64,000 nt of DNA from the NCBI GenBank assembly GCA_946410085.1, contig CAMJZA010000009.1, forward strand, positions 1 to 64,000. Direction: 5' to 3'. The position numbers and the translations under genes were made by a program. The first letter of the stretch is position 1. Each line of letters begins with the position of its first letter. The DNA is from an uncultured Treponema sp. GTDB taxonomy: Bacteria; Spirochaetota; Spirochaetia; Treponematales; Treponemataceae. The notes beneath the pieces were generated by a model. It was given only the letters and a program-made list of their open reading frames with translations, had not been told where the DNA came from and ran no database searches. Of the stretch, positions 1 through 8,491 are shown one piece after another.

Positions 1-313
1 GCACCAGTTCCGTAAAAAGGTCATAGAAAACCGAGCAGTCCCGGGTGTTGTTTGCGTAGGAGATGGAGCTGCGCTTTATTTCCCTGTCGAGCCCGAGATG
101 ATAGGTTATGCCCCTGTTCCTGCGGAACGCTTCTTCGATACTGCGGAGCCCGTTTGCATCCGTTATCTGGGCGTACAGCATCGCCCCAAACTGCATCCAA
201 GAGGCGTTCCCGTTGCAGTATTTGTCGGATTCATGGCTTTTTACCAGCGCGTCAAACCGAGATCTCCCCACGGCCTCTAGTATTTGTCCGAATAATGTGT
301 TATACTTGTTCAT
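1..313 (-). mobile_element. IS4-type transposase with DUF4372 N-terminus (truncated by window start)
   Basis: Reverse-strand translation from ATG at 313: MNKYNTLFGQILEAVGRSRFDALVKSHESDKYCNGNASWMQFGAMLYAQITDANGLRSIEEAFRRNRGITYHLGLDREIKRSSISYANNTRDCSVFYDLFTELV..., typical DUF4372/IS4 N-terminus; open to the window edge. Confidence 0.85.
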
Positions 314-793
314 GTCTGTAATTCCTTATGTGATACAGTCTTGTGTGGTAACTAAACTATATCACGAATTACAGACTTTAAACTATACTAATTCATTTTG
401 GACAGTAGTGAGAAAAAATATATTACACGGGAACGAAAAAACAGTGGGCAGCGGTGATTACAGGCATTGACTGGCATCGAGATATACCAGCAAAAAGTGT
501 AACTATTATCAAACAGAATTAACGTGAATGTGTTCTCAGAAATATGATGTATTTCATGGCTGCACATCCCCTGTTTGAGATTCCAGACTCGATTAAAGAA
601 ATTGGAAGCTGAACTTTTTGTGTTTGTTCTTCATTATGCGATGAAACTAAGGCAAAATTGAAGACACTTGGTTATAACGGATTATTTTAACTAACAGTCA
701 CGATGCTTATCTGTGGGAAACAATTTGTCAAAAATCAATCTTCTTGACAAATTGACCTGTCTAATCTATTTTTATTGTTGGAGGAATTGATTT

Positions 794-1018
794 ATGACAA
801 GCACTTACACGGTAAGACCTTCAGAGCTTACGCTTGATTTTATACACGCAATCCAAGCCATGTTCAAGGATAAGGAGATTGAAATCAACATACATGAGGT
901 AGCAGATGAAACGGATTATCTCCTTTCATCCCCTGCGAACAAAAAACATCTCCTTGAATCTATCTCTGAATTGAAAAAACGTGAGAATCTCGTCAGTATA
1001 GAGGAAGGGGCACTGTGA
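794..1018 (+). CDS. Type II antitoxin, RelB/YefM-like, paired with YoeB
   Basis: Small acidic protein directly upstream of and overlapping (ATGA-like, 4 bp) a YoeB toxin; RBS ggagg upstream. Confidence 0.7.
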   Translation: MTSTYTVRPSELTLDFIHAIQAMFKDKEIEINIHEVADETDYLLSSPANKKHLLESISELKKRENLVSIEEGAL

Positions 1019-1272
1019 TTGTTTCGTTTACTCAGCCAGCCTTTGAGGATTACCAGAATTGGGCGAAGGATGACAAGGCCGTTTTTAAGAAGATAAACAG
1101 CCTGATAAAGGAAATCCTGCGGACTCCCTTTACTGGGACTGGGAAACCGGAGCCACTTAAACACGAGCTTTCTGGTTTTTGGTCGCGGAGGATTACAGAA
1201 GAACACCGTCTGGTTTACAAGGTCGAAAAAGATGAGCTTCTGATTATCTCCTGCAAATATCATTATGAGTAA
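1015..1272 (+). CDS. yoeB: Txe/YoeB family toxin (mRNA endoribonuclease)
   Basis: 85 aa: FTQPAFEDYQNWAKDDKAVFKKINSLIKEILRTPFTGTGKPEPLKHELSGFWSRRITEEHRLVYKV...LLIISCKYHYE; canonical YoeB motifs including C-terminal HYE. Confidence 0.93.
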   Translation: MIVSFTQPAFEDYQNWAKDDKAVFKKINSLIKEILRTPFTGTGKPEPLKHELSGFWSRRITEEHRLVYKVEKDELLIISCKYHYE

Positions 1273-1318
1273 AGTCGGAAAAAGGGTTCGTTAGAGCCGT
1301 CCATGAACTTTCAACGCC

Positions 1319-1489
1319 TCAAGCATAATCTGCCTGTCTTTTTTTGTGTTCCTCAACAATCCAGACCTTAAACTCTTCGCATTCCTTGTCCAGCTCCGTA
1401 AAGTCGGGCTTAGGCGTGTGAAGGATGTAATTATAAAGAGAATCAGCTTTTTCACGTGCTTCCAGCATTTCTTCGGTAATACAGTGCAT
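1319..1489 (-). CDS. Small hypothetical protein (56 aa)
   Basis: SD ggaggt upstream of internal ATG (MHCITEEMLEAREKADSLYNYILHTPKPDFTELDKECEEFKVWIVEEHKKRQADYA). Confidence 0.45.
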   Translation of the reverse strand: MHCITEEMLEAREKADSLYNYILHTPKPDFTELDKECEEFKVWIVEEHKKRQADYA

Positions 1490-1563
1490 ACAAGACCTCC
1501 AGACATTACTATACCACAGTTTTTTTGAAGAAGTCATCGTTCAACTTGTTGGCATGATTACAG

Positions 1564-1820
1564 TTGGTCTTTCTCTTGACAATCAGGGGAATGCATTGTA
1601 TATATAAAAATATGGGGTACAACCGTGCAGACGTAATCGCAGAAAAGGAGCGGATAATAATCCTACCCCAAAAGAAATCTCTTGACGACATGCTGACTTT
1701 GGTCACTCCTGACAACATCCATTCAGAGACTGCGACAGGGAATTCAGTTGGGAAGGAAGCATGGTAGGCATGGGGAATGCTCCTAAAGTTGTTGAGAATA
1801 TAAAGTTGCTCATTGAATGA
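1564..1820 (+). pseudogene. Decayed MazEF-like locus: MazE C-terminal half followed by about the last 15 codons of a MazF-like reading frame
   Basis: NRADVIAEKERIIILPQKKSLDDMLTLVTPDNIHSETATGNSVGKEAW* is a MazE-type C-terminus lacking the AbrB half; it is followed by MGNAPKVVENIKLLIE* (1770-1820), resembling a MazF C-terminus. Confidence 0.5.
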
Positions 1821-1848
1821 ATTCGGTGATACACAAGAGGTGATTGGA

Positions 1849-3195
1849 ATGAACGAAATCAAACCGGTGAAAATGGGCTTATACCTGCAGGGCAGGAGCG
1901 AGGCGTGCCTGCGTGGAGGTTTTGACAGGGCGATGGGAGCGGTGCGCGACTCGGATATAGACATACTGGTGCTTCCGGAGTTCTCGCATGTTCCTTTTGA
2001 AGAGGACTTTCACAAGGCGGATTTGCTGAACAAACAGGCTTTGAATGCCATATACGAAAAGACCTTAGAGTTCAGTCGGAGCCTGGGCCGGGCTGTCGTC
2101 ATCTGCAATTACGATAAAAAAGGAATGATTATGAGCGTCTGGGCCAATGCATTTGCCAGCGATGGTGAGACCACGTGCAAAAGCTATATCAAACACACGA
2201 TGACCGGCTGGTCCGCCTGCCAGCTGGACGACTACCCGGCTTATGCGGAGGAAGCTTTTGCTCCAATACTTTTCAAAGGACATAAAATCGGCATGACGGC
2301 CTGCTTCGACTGCAATCATGCGGTGTTCAGCAGGAAATACGGCCTGAACGGGGCGGACATCCTCATCAACTGCACGGGTGGGGATGTTGAAAAGGATAAG
2401 TGGTACAAGTACAACAAAATCCGCGCCATGGAGAACTCCTGCTTCAGCTTTGTGACAATGGGGCACCTGTGGCAGAAGAGCGGCAGCAAATCTGGAAACT
2501 ACGTTTTTGGCTTTACGCCGACGGGGAAGGAGATGGTTCCCGTCCTGCTCAACGGAAATGACCGGGGGCGGCGGAATTTTCCTGACGGAGTATATGTATA
2601 CGACACGGCGCAGGATGACAGGCAGTTTGAGACTGATCCCCGCGCACGGCAGCAGGAAAAACCTAACAAGAATGAGGACGTGTCCATCTCGACTGACGGA
2701 ATCATGGACTTTTACATGAAGGGGCGGGAAGTCAAGGCGGGACTCCGTATCTTTCAGGTCAATGGTGTCAACCTTGTCATGTGCCTCATCGAAGGGGATG
2801 CCATCCTGAAGCCGGAAAGCGTCCTCAAACTTCTGTATGCACGCGAACTTGCAGACATTCCGAACAAGAAATACCTTATAATCAACAGGTGGAATACGGT
2901 GGACAGAGACTTCTATGAAAAGCAGCTGTCCCTCATATTGAAGGTGCACACCATGCAGAATTTCTGCGCTGTCATACTGACCTCAGACAACATGGTCAAG
3001 TGCTTTCAGGCCACTGATTGCAAGAATGCGCAGGTCATTCCCGCTGTCGCAGGAGAACTGGGGCTTGACCTGAATAGAATGGGCGGGCCAGAGACTATTT
3101 GGAAGAATCGTACGTATGGTGTTAAGGGAACTCTTGAGACGTACATGAAGAAAGCCTGGCGTAAGAATGTCGAATGGCTTGTCGAAAGCTTATGA
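1849..3195 (+). CDS. Carbon-nitrogen hydrolase (nitrilase-fold) protein with ~180 aa C-terminal extension
   Basis: Glu (LPEF), Lys (YIKH) and Cys (ACFDCNHAVFSRKYGLNGADILIN) catalytic motifs; SD gaggtg before ATG 1849; the ORF-track start at 1813 is an upstream TTG. Confidence 0.85.
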   Translation: MNEIKPVKMGLYLQGRSEACLRGGFDRAMGAVRDSDIDILVLPEFSHVPFEEDFHKADLLNKQALNAIYEKTLEFSRSLGRAVVICNYDKKGMIMSVWANAFASDGETTCKSYIKHTMTGWSACQLDDYPAYAEEAFAPILFKGHKIGMTACFDCNHAVFSRKYGLNGADILINCTGGDVEKDKWYKYNKIRAMENSCFSFVTMGHLWQKSGSKSGNYVFGFTPTGKEMVPVLLNGNDRGRRNFPDGVYVYDTAQDDRQFETDPRARQQEKPNKNEDVSISTDGIMDFYMKGREVKAGLRIFQVNGVNLVMCLIEGDAILKPESVLKLLYARELADIPNKKYLIINRWNTVDRDFYEKQLSLILKVHTMQNFCAVILTSDNMVKCFQATDCKNAQVIPAVAGELGLDLNRMGGPETIWKNRTYGVKGTLETYMKKAWRKNVEWLVESL

Positions 3196-3749
3196 CGGAC
3201 TTTTTCATGAAAAGTCAGCTGGGAAAACCGGCACTCCCTGACGAGCTGGAACAGAAAATCCGTAACCTGGTAGATAAATCCCTCCGCCAGCTGGAAGAGA
3301 ACAACCGCTGTCTGGACCTGTATAAAGAATACAGGTCGCTCACGGTCGAGCAGGTTCTCATGCTTAGTTACGGCGTATACGAAGATGCCCTGAATGAGAT
3401 ACGGGGCCGTAACGAAATCCAGTTTGCCGATCTGCTCAGGTCAGCCCGTGATGCTAAAGGTCTGACCGACGTCGAGCTGTACAAATCTGCTGGTCTAAGC
3501 AAGCAAGTCTATTCCAAGATAATGTCTGGTAAGTGCATTCCCAGCCGCGAAAGCGTTATAGCCCTTGCCGTTGCCCTCGGACTGGGGATTTATGAGGTAA
3601 ATGCTTTGCTCAAGACAGCGGGCTACTGCTTCCTGCCCTCCGATACGCTCTCCAAGCTTGCCAGAAACAGCATCCAGATGAAGAAGAATCTGGATGAACT
3701 GAACGACCTTTTGGATCAGGCTGGGCTTCCTGTCCTTGGCAGTAAGTAG
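3192..3749 (+). CDS. XRE-type HTH protein, translationally coupled to the nitrilase
   Basis: ATGA overlap at 3192-3195; HTH: FADLLRSARDAKGLTDVELYKSAGLSKQVYSKIMSGKCIPSRESVIALAVALGLGIYEVNALLKTAGY. Confidence 0.85.
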   Translation: MTDFFMKSQLGKPALPDELEQKIRNLVDKSLRQLEENNRCLDLYKEYRSLTVEQVLMLSYGVYEDALNEIRGRNEIQFADLLRSARDAKGLTDVELYKSAGLSKQVYSKIMSGKCIPSRESVIALAVALGLGIYEVNALLKTAGYCFLPSDTLSKLARNSIQMKKNLDELNDLLDQAGLPVLGSK

Positions 3750-3928
3750 CATGTAGGATTATACTTTACGCCCTTTTTAAGAATTCTCATTGTCTCGTTC
3801 GAACCGCTAAAATCTCCGTAAAAGTCGCTTGGCAGTTTACCACAGTAAGCCTTTTTTCCTGTACTATGGCATCAGGCTGTTGAATCTGACAGTTCGCTTA
3901 TAAAATACCTGTTGGCACGGAGGTTTCT

Positions 3929-4276
3929 ATGAAGGTATTGGAAATGCCCGAACAGTTTGGTGGAGAAATGCGTTCCATCGGAGAGTTAATTGCGTTGGCA
4001 AGTTATGAGGGGTCCTGCTATAGTAGACGGAAGAAAAAGAAATGCGGTGGAGAGCAGTGTAAGAATTGCCCCTATGGTGAAGCTCATAGGTTAAAGGGAG
4101 CATTGGACCCCTATCAAAGGGTCTGGGTTGATTATCAGGTTGAGAAGCAGGAAGCAGCCTGTAGAGTTACGGCAGAGGATGTTGCAGATTTTATAGGAGA
4201 TGCAATGGGATTACTTATTCCTGCTGCACTATTGGGTGCATTTGTTTGGTTTATATGGTGGATGTTTACGAGGTAG
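3929..4276 (+). CDS. Hypothetical protein with Cys cluster and C-terminal TM segment
   Basis: SD cggagg; CGGEQCKNCPYGEAHRLKG motif, then LLIPAALLGAFVWFIWWMF. Confidence 0.6.
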   Translation: MKVLEMPEQFGGEMRSIGELIALASYEGSCYSRRKKKKCGGEQCKNCPYGEAHRLKGALDPYQRVWVDYQVEKQEAACRVTAEDVADFIGDAMGLLIPAALLGAFVWFIWWMFTR

Positions 4277-4364
4277 AAGATGAACTTGAGTTCAAAAGCG
4301 GCATTTTTGTACCGCATTTTCTAATATGCTTTAGTATGCTTTTATTTTAGTATGGAGGAAAGCT

Positions 4365-4505
4365 ATGATGTACTGTTCATACTGCGGAAAGTTCCTTGTG
4401 AACGATGCCTTATTTTGCTATGCATGCGGGAAGAAGGTTGTTATACCAGATGCTGATGCTGTCCATTCTGATGAAGTCGTGAAAAAAAGTGTGCGGCCTC
4501 ACTGA
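4365..4505 (+). CDS. 46 aa zinc-ribbon microprotein (below the ORF-track length cutoff)
   Basis: SD tggagg; MMYCSYCGKFLVNDALFCYACGKKVVIPDADAVHSDEVVKKSVRPH*: two CxxCG knuckles. Confidence 0.65.
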   Translation: MMYCSYCGKFLVNDALFCYACGKKVVIPDADAVHSDEVVKKSVRPH

Positions 4506-4509
4506 AAAC

Positions 4510-4770
4510 ATGGCTTTCCCAGTCCTTCAGGAGCAGTTAAGGAAAATTTTAGACAAGCTGCCAGAGTCGGATCAAAAGATTATCAAGATGCGCTTTGGAC
4601 TTGAGGACGACTACACGTATACTCTCGCCGAACTTTCAGAATGTCTCAATGTGACAAGGGACGACATACGCAAGGCCGAGGCAAACGCCTTGAAACTTTT
4701 GAAACCACTAAGCGGCAGCAGGATAAGATGTTTACCTGACAAGAATTGTATTTCCCTGACGAATACGTAA
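4510..4770 (+). CDS. Stand-alone sigma-70 region 4-like protein
   Basis: LDKLPESDQKIIKMRFGLEDDYTYTLAELSECLNVTRDDIRKAEANALKLLKP matches RpoD-type region 4; regions 1-3 absent. Confidence 0.7.
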   Translation: MAFPVLQEQLRKILDKLPESDQKIIKMRFGLEDDYTYTLAELSECLNVTRDDIRKAEANALKLLKPLSGSRIRCLPDKNCISLTNT

Positions 4771-4881
4771 AATGATACGTGACAGACGGTAAGCGTTGTT
4801 CTTCAGTTCCGTTTTCTATACAATACAATGGGTACAATGGGTGCAGTGGATAGATTACGAATTCTGCGCTGGAGGTGTGAT

Positions 4882-5457
4882 ATGGGGAGTGTAAAAAGCC
4901 GCTCAGGGAAAAGAACCTTTCTCTTTTTCTGCTTAGCCGTACTGGTGCTGTCCGGCGGTGCGCTGCTCTTTGCGGCGGGCAAGAAGCCGCCTCGGGCCGT
5001 CTATGAAAAGCAGTACGAAGTACAGGTCATAAAGGTCGTTGACGGTGACACGGTGGATGTTGCATTTCTCGGCGAGACACCGCCGGAGTGTGATAAGTCC
5101 TGCCAGCGGATCAGGCTCATCGGCGTTGATACACCCGAATACTACAAGAAGGTCAGACAGCCTTATGCGGATGAGGCGAAGGCATATACGGGCAGATGCC
5201 TTGGAACAAACATGCTGCTGCAGCTTGACCGGGATACGTCATACAAAGACCGCTACGGGAGGCTCCTTGCTTATCTGTTCGCGGAAGACGGCAGCATGCT
5301 CAACTACGAGCTGGTACGGAACGGCTTCGGCAGGTACTACAGCAAATTTAAGTTCAACAAACAGAACATGGATTCTTTCAGTCAGGCGGAAGACTACGCA
5401 CGGGAGTGTCGGCTTGGCTTGTGGGGTCTGGAGGATACCGGCAGCGGTCAGGAATAA
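4882..5457 (+). CDS. Membrane-anchored/secreted thermonuclease (SNase homologue)
   Basis: SD ggaggtg before ATG 4882; N-terminal TM; VIKVVDGDTVDV...RIRLIGVDTPEY...DRYGRLLAYLF...LVRNGFGRYY; C-terminal GLW. Confidence 0.88.
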   Translation: MGSVKSRSGKRTFLFFCLAVLVLSGGALLFAAGKKPPRAVYEKQYEVQVIKVVDGDTVDVAFLGETPPECDKSCQRIRLIGVDTPEYYKKVRQPYADEAKAYTGRCLGTNMLLQLDRDTSYKDRYGRLLAYLFAEDGSMLNYELVRNGFGRYYSKFKFNKQNMDSFSQAEDYARECRLGLWGLEDTGSGQE

Positions 5458-5502
5458 AGAACGCTGTCTGGTGTCACAAAAAGTGTATTCGCTGCTTCCC
5501 CG

Positions 5503-5958
5503 TTATTCGTAGCTGATCACGGACTCCAGGGCGCGGACAAATTCTTCCAGTCCGGCTTTGTCCTCCTCAGTGAAGCGGGAGAGCGAAGGGCTGTCAATGT
5601 CCAATACCCCGGCAACTTTCCCGTTATGATGCATGGGGATGACAATTTCCGCATTGGAGGCCCCGTCACAGGCGATGTGCCCGGGGAATTCATGGACGTT
5701 CGCGACGACGATCGTCTCGTCCCTCAGGGCCGCCGTCCCGCACACGCCCTTCCCGAGGGGAATCCGTATGCATGCCACCTTGCCTTGGAACGGCCCCAGC
5801 AGGAGCGAACCTTTGTTCATCAGGTAAAAGCCCGCCCAGTTCAAATCTTCCAGCCCCGCGAAAAGCAGCGCGGATGCGTTCGACAAAAGCGGAATGAAGT
5901 TGCTTTCGTTCTCCGCAAGGGCGAGCAGCTGTTTTTTCAGCAGTGCGTAATCGGCCAT
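5503..5958 (-). CDS. msrC: GAF-domain free methionine-(R)-sulfoxide reductase
   Basis: NWAGFYLMNKGSLLLGPFQGKVACIRIPLGKGVCGTAA...HIACDGASNAEIVIPM...GVLDIDSPSLSRFTEEDKAGLE: fRMsr signature with three Cys. Confidence 0.88.
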   Translation of the reverse strand: MADYALLKKQLLALAENESNFIPLLSNASALLFAGLEDLNWAGFYLMNKGSLLLGPFQGKVACIRIPLGKGVCGTAALRDETIVVANVHEFPGHIACDGASNAEIVIPMHHNGKVAGVLDIDSPSLSRFTEEDKAGLEEFVRALESVISYE

Positions 5959-6009
5959 ATATGTTCCTCCTGAGTCAATTTTTTGTCGGGCTTATTGGGC
6001 AGTGCAGAT

Positions 6010-6885
6010 TCACCGCATTACCTCCGCTCCGTCCACGCTGCTGATGCTTCCGTCAAAGTATATGAAATCCTTTTCCGGGTATTTCCAGACCGCCCGGAAA
6101 AGCGTCGGGCGCTTTATGCCGTCGGAATACAGCCCGTATGATTCGCAGCGGGCTTCCCATGGGATTTGTACTGCGGTCCCGCCGGGGGCGGTCTGGCTCC
6201 GTTCGTCCGTTGAGAAGCAGGTCATCTCGTGCGCGTCGTTGAAGCGGAAGGTGCCGGACGCACTTACGCCCCCGAAGCTTATCCTGGCTTCCAGCGTATG
6301 CCCGTCAATCTGCTTGAAGCTCACGAAATCCTGCAGCAATGCTTCCGGGAGAAAGATTATCTCCGCAAGATAGGTAGCGAGGCAGGCCTTATCCATCTGA
6401 TCCCCGGTCTGATCGAACAGCTGGAAAAGCTTTGCGAGCACCCCCTTCATGCCGCCCCTGCCGTCCATATAATAGTCATAGCCCTGGAAGGGAATGCCGA
6501 ACATCCTGCTGTCAATGAAGGCAAGCCGTGCCGGGGCAGCGGCAAAATCAACCTGCGTGTAGTCGATTGTAAGCTTCGGCTTGCCCTGGCCTAGGGCGAA
6601 AGCGACCTTTTGGTATTCCATCGTCAGGACGGATTTTCTCGGGGTGCCGATGTAGCCGCAGGCCTCGACATAGTCCCGGACAAGCGGCGGAAGGCGGGCA
6701 AAATCCTCCCTTGTGTAAACGCCGGAATCGTGAGCCGGAGCATCCTGTTCTGCCACCCGTGTCCTTTTTTGGACATCTTTCTTGAACTGATTCTTGAGCG
6801 GAGAATATGGAATGGCAAACCATACTGCCGCAAGCAGGGCAATCGCAACAACAACAAACAGAATCATCATCCTCTTTTTCCTCAT
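6010..6885 (-). CDS. DUF6544/DUF6920-like membrane-anchored protein
   Basis: N-terminal TM; LPPLVRDYVEACGYIGTPRKSVLTMEYQ...; family name from memory. Confidence 0.5.
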   Translation of the reverse strand: MRKKRMMILFVVVAIALLAAVWFAIPYSPLKNQFKKDVQKRTRVAEQDAPAHDSGVYTREDFARLPPLVRDYVEACGYIGTPRKSVLTMEYQKVAFALGQGKPKLTIDYTQVDFAAAPARLAFIDSRMFGIPFQGYDYYMDGRGGMKGVLAKLFQLFDQTGDQMDKACLATYLAEIIFLPEALLQDFVSFKQIDGHTLEARISFGGVSASGTFRFNDAHEMTCFSTDERSQTAPGGTAVQIPWEARCESYGLYSDGIKRPTLFRAVWKYPEKDFIYFDGSISSVDGAEVMR

Positions 6886-6923
6886 AGTTCATCTCCTGTT
6901 TCCGGCAGGGCCCCGGACGGCAA

Positions 6924-7724
6924 TCAGCAGCCGCTGCCGGCTTCGATGAAGCCGACGATTTTCTCCATGAAGAGTTTTTCCCGCCTGAAATAGTCTTCCT
7001 CTGACTCCGTGTCCTGGCTGCAGGCCTGCGAAATCAGTTCCGCATAATTGCCGGGCAACTCCGGCAAACTGTGCGAGTAATACAGCGCCCGGTCCTCCGC
7101 CGGGGCATAGAAGCCGTTCAGGTAAAATAAAGCCCGGATTCCGGCCCGTATCGCGGTGTTCAGGTTCTCGTGCAGCTGGATGAACGCCTCCCGCCGGTAC
7201 CAGCGGTCTTTCTTGTAATCGGAAATGAGGTAATGGATGTAGCCCAGCGAATCGTCCAGTTTGTCTTGAATCTCTTTTTTTGCAAACTGATGTATTCTGG
7301 CAAGCTCGTTTTTGTAGGAACCATCCGGGTCGTATAAAATCTGGGATTCAAGCACGGAAAACTTCCGTGGCTCCTCAAACTTGGAGAACATGTCCGTGTC
7401 GATAAAATCCGTGAACAGGATGGCAAACCATGTGCAGTCAGCTTTTACGCAATGATACGGAATCGGCGGGTCCTGGTCGGGGCCGAAGATATCCTCTGCC
7501 GTTATGCTGCTTCCCTTCTTACGCATGACGATCAGATCGACCATACCGTCATATTCTCCGTCCTCCTTCCTGCGGGGATAATAATCCGCGCGGGAAAGGC
7601 TCCCGGAAAGGAGGATGCTTTCTATTTCTGATTTGTCGATTGAATTTATAAAAGAGGATGTCCTGTCACGCAGCCCCTGAACAAAAACTTTCTGCCGCGC
7701 AATTACCGCTTCTTTGCTTTTCAT
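6924..7724 (-). CDS. Nucleotidyltransferase-superfamily-like protein
   Basis: ILLSGSLSRADYYPRRKEDGEYDGMVDLIVM resembles the MNT GS...(D/E)xD motif. Confidence 0.5.
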   Translation of the reverse strand: MKSKEAVIARQKVFVQGLRDRTSSFINSIDKSEIESILLSGSLSRADYYPRRKEDGEYDGMVDLIVMRKKGSSITAEDIFGPDQDPPIPYHCVKADCTWFAILFTDFIDTDMFSKFEEPRKFSVLESQILYDPDGSYKNELARIHQFAKKEIQDKLDDSLGYIHYLISDYKKDRWYRREAFIQLHENLNTAIRAGIRALFYLNGFYAPAEDRALYYSHSLPELPGNYAELISQACSQDTESEEDYFRREKLFMEKIVGFIEAGSGC

Positions 7725-7814
7725 CCGTAATCCTTCCCAATACCCAGGCAGCAGGCATCCACAGTATTATACGGCGGGGAAGGCCATATCCTGGCTCCGC
7801 CCCGCCGTGCGACA

Positions 7815-8444
7815 TCAGAAGCCGAGGCAGTCGTTCACCAGAATGACGTGAATCCTGTCCTTGTGGTGGGAGAACCTCGTTATGAGGAACTGGCAGCAGA
7901 TCGTGTCGGGGGACTTGCAGTTCATGCATGCACCGGTCTTGCAGCAGGGCGTGGAAAGGCCGAATCGCTGCGCGTTTATGGGGGCGGCGACGTTCCGTGC
8001 CCGCTTCATCGCGCCGTCAACGTCCGAGCACACCTTGTTCATCCCGACGATGAAGACGACCTTCTTCGGTCCCTGTGCTATGGCGGAAACCCGGTTGGAG
8101 TTCCCGTCGATGTTCACGAGTACGCCGTCCTCGGTCATCGCGTTCACGCTGGCAAGGTACACGTCCGCATCGTAGGCCATGAGCATCGCGGCCCGCTTGT
8201 CCTCATAGGCATCCCTGTCGATGAACTTGTAGTTCCCTTTCTTGAGGAAATCGGTCAGCCCTATCTCATGCACGCTCATGCCGCCGCCCATCGTGACGCT
8301 GCTCCCCTCCGGGATAAGCTCCAGCGCCTTCTTCAGGGCCTCTTCCTTGCTCGCGGCGTAGTAGCCGCTCATGTTCCGTGATTCAAGCCCCTTGATGACC
8401 TTCTTCGCCAGAAGCTCGTTTCTCCTTGTGATGAATTCACTCAT
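7815..8444 (-). CDS. LUD-domain (LutC/YkgG, DUF162) protein
   Basis: MSEFITRRNELLAKKVIKGLESRNMSGYYAASKEEALKKALELIPEGSSVTMGGGMSVHEIGL...; strong SD aaggagagg; own promoter at 8463-8491. Confidence 0.85.
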   Translation of the reverse strand: MSEFITRRNELLAKKVIKGLESRNMSGYYAASKEEALKKALELIPEGSSVTMGGGMSVHEIGLTDFLKKGNYKFIDRDAYEDKRAAMLMAYDADVYLASVNAMTEDGVLVNIDGNSNRVSAIAQGPKKVVFIVGMNKVCSDVDGAMKRARNVAAPINAQRFGLSTPCCKTGACMNCKSPDTICCQFLITRFSHHKDRIHVILVNDCLGF

Positions 8445-8462
8445 TAAGCCACCTCTCCTTCC

Positions 8463-8491
8463 ATTATATGTATGCCTCCCCGTTCCGTCAA
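8463..8491 (-). promoter_or_regulatory. Sigma-70-type promoter TTGACG-17-TATAAT for the LUD gene
   Basis: Reverse strand: -35 TTGACG at 8486-8491, 17-nt spacer, -10 TATAAT at 8463-8468. Confidence 0.75.

Noticed and set aside
3790-3815. tRNA T-arm-like gttcgaac
   Set aside because: No acceptor/anticodon arms or cloverleaf could be built around it.
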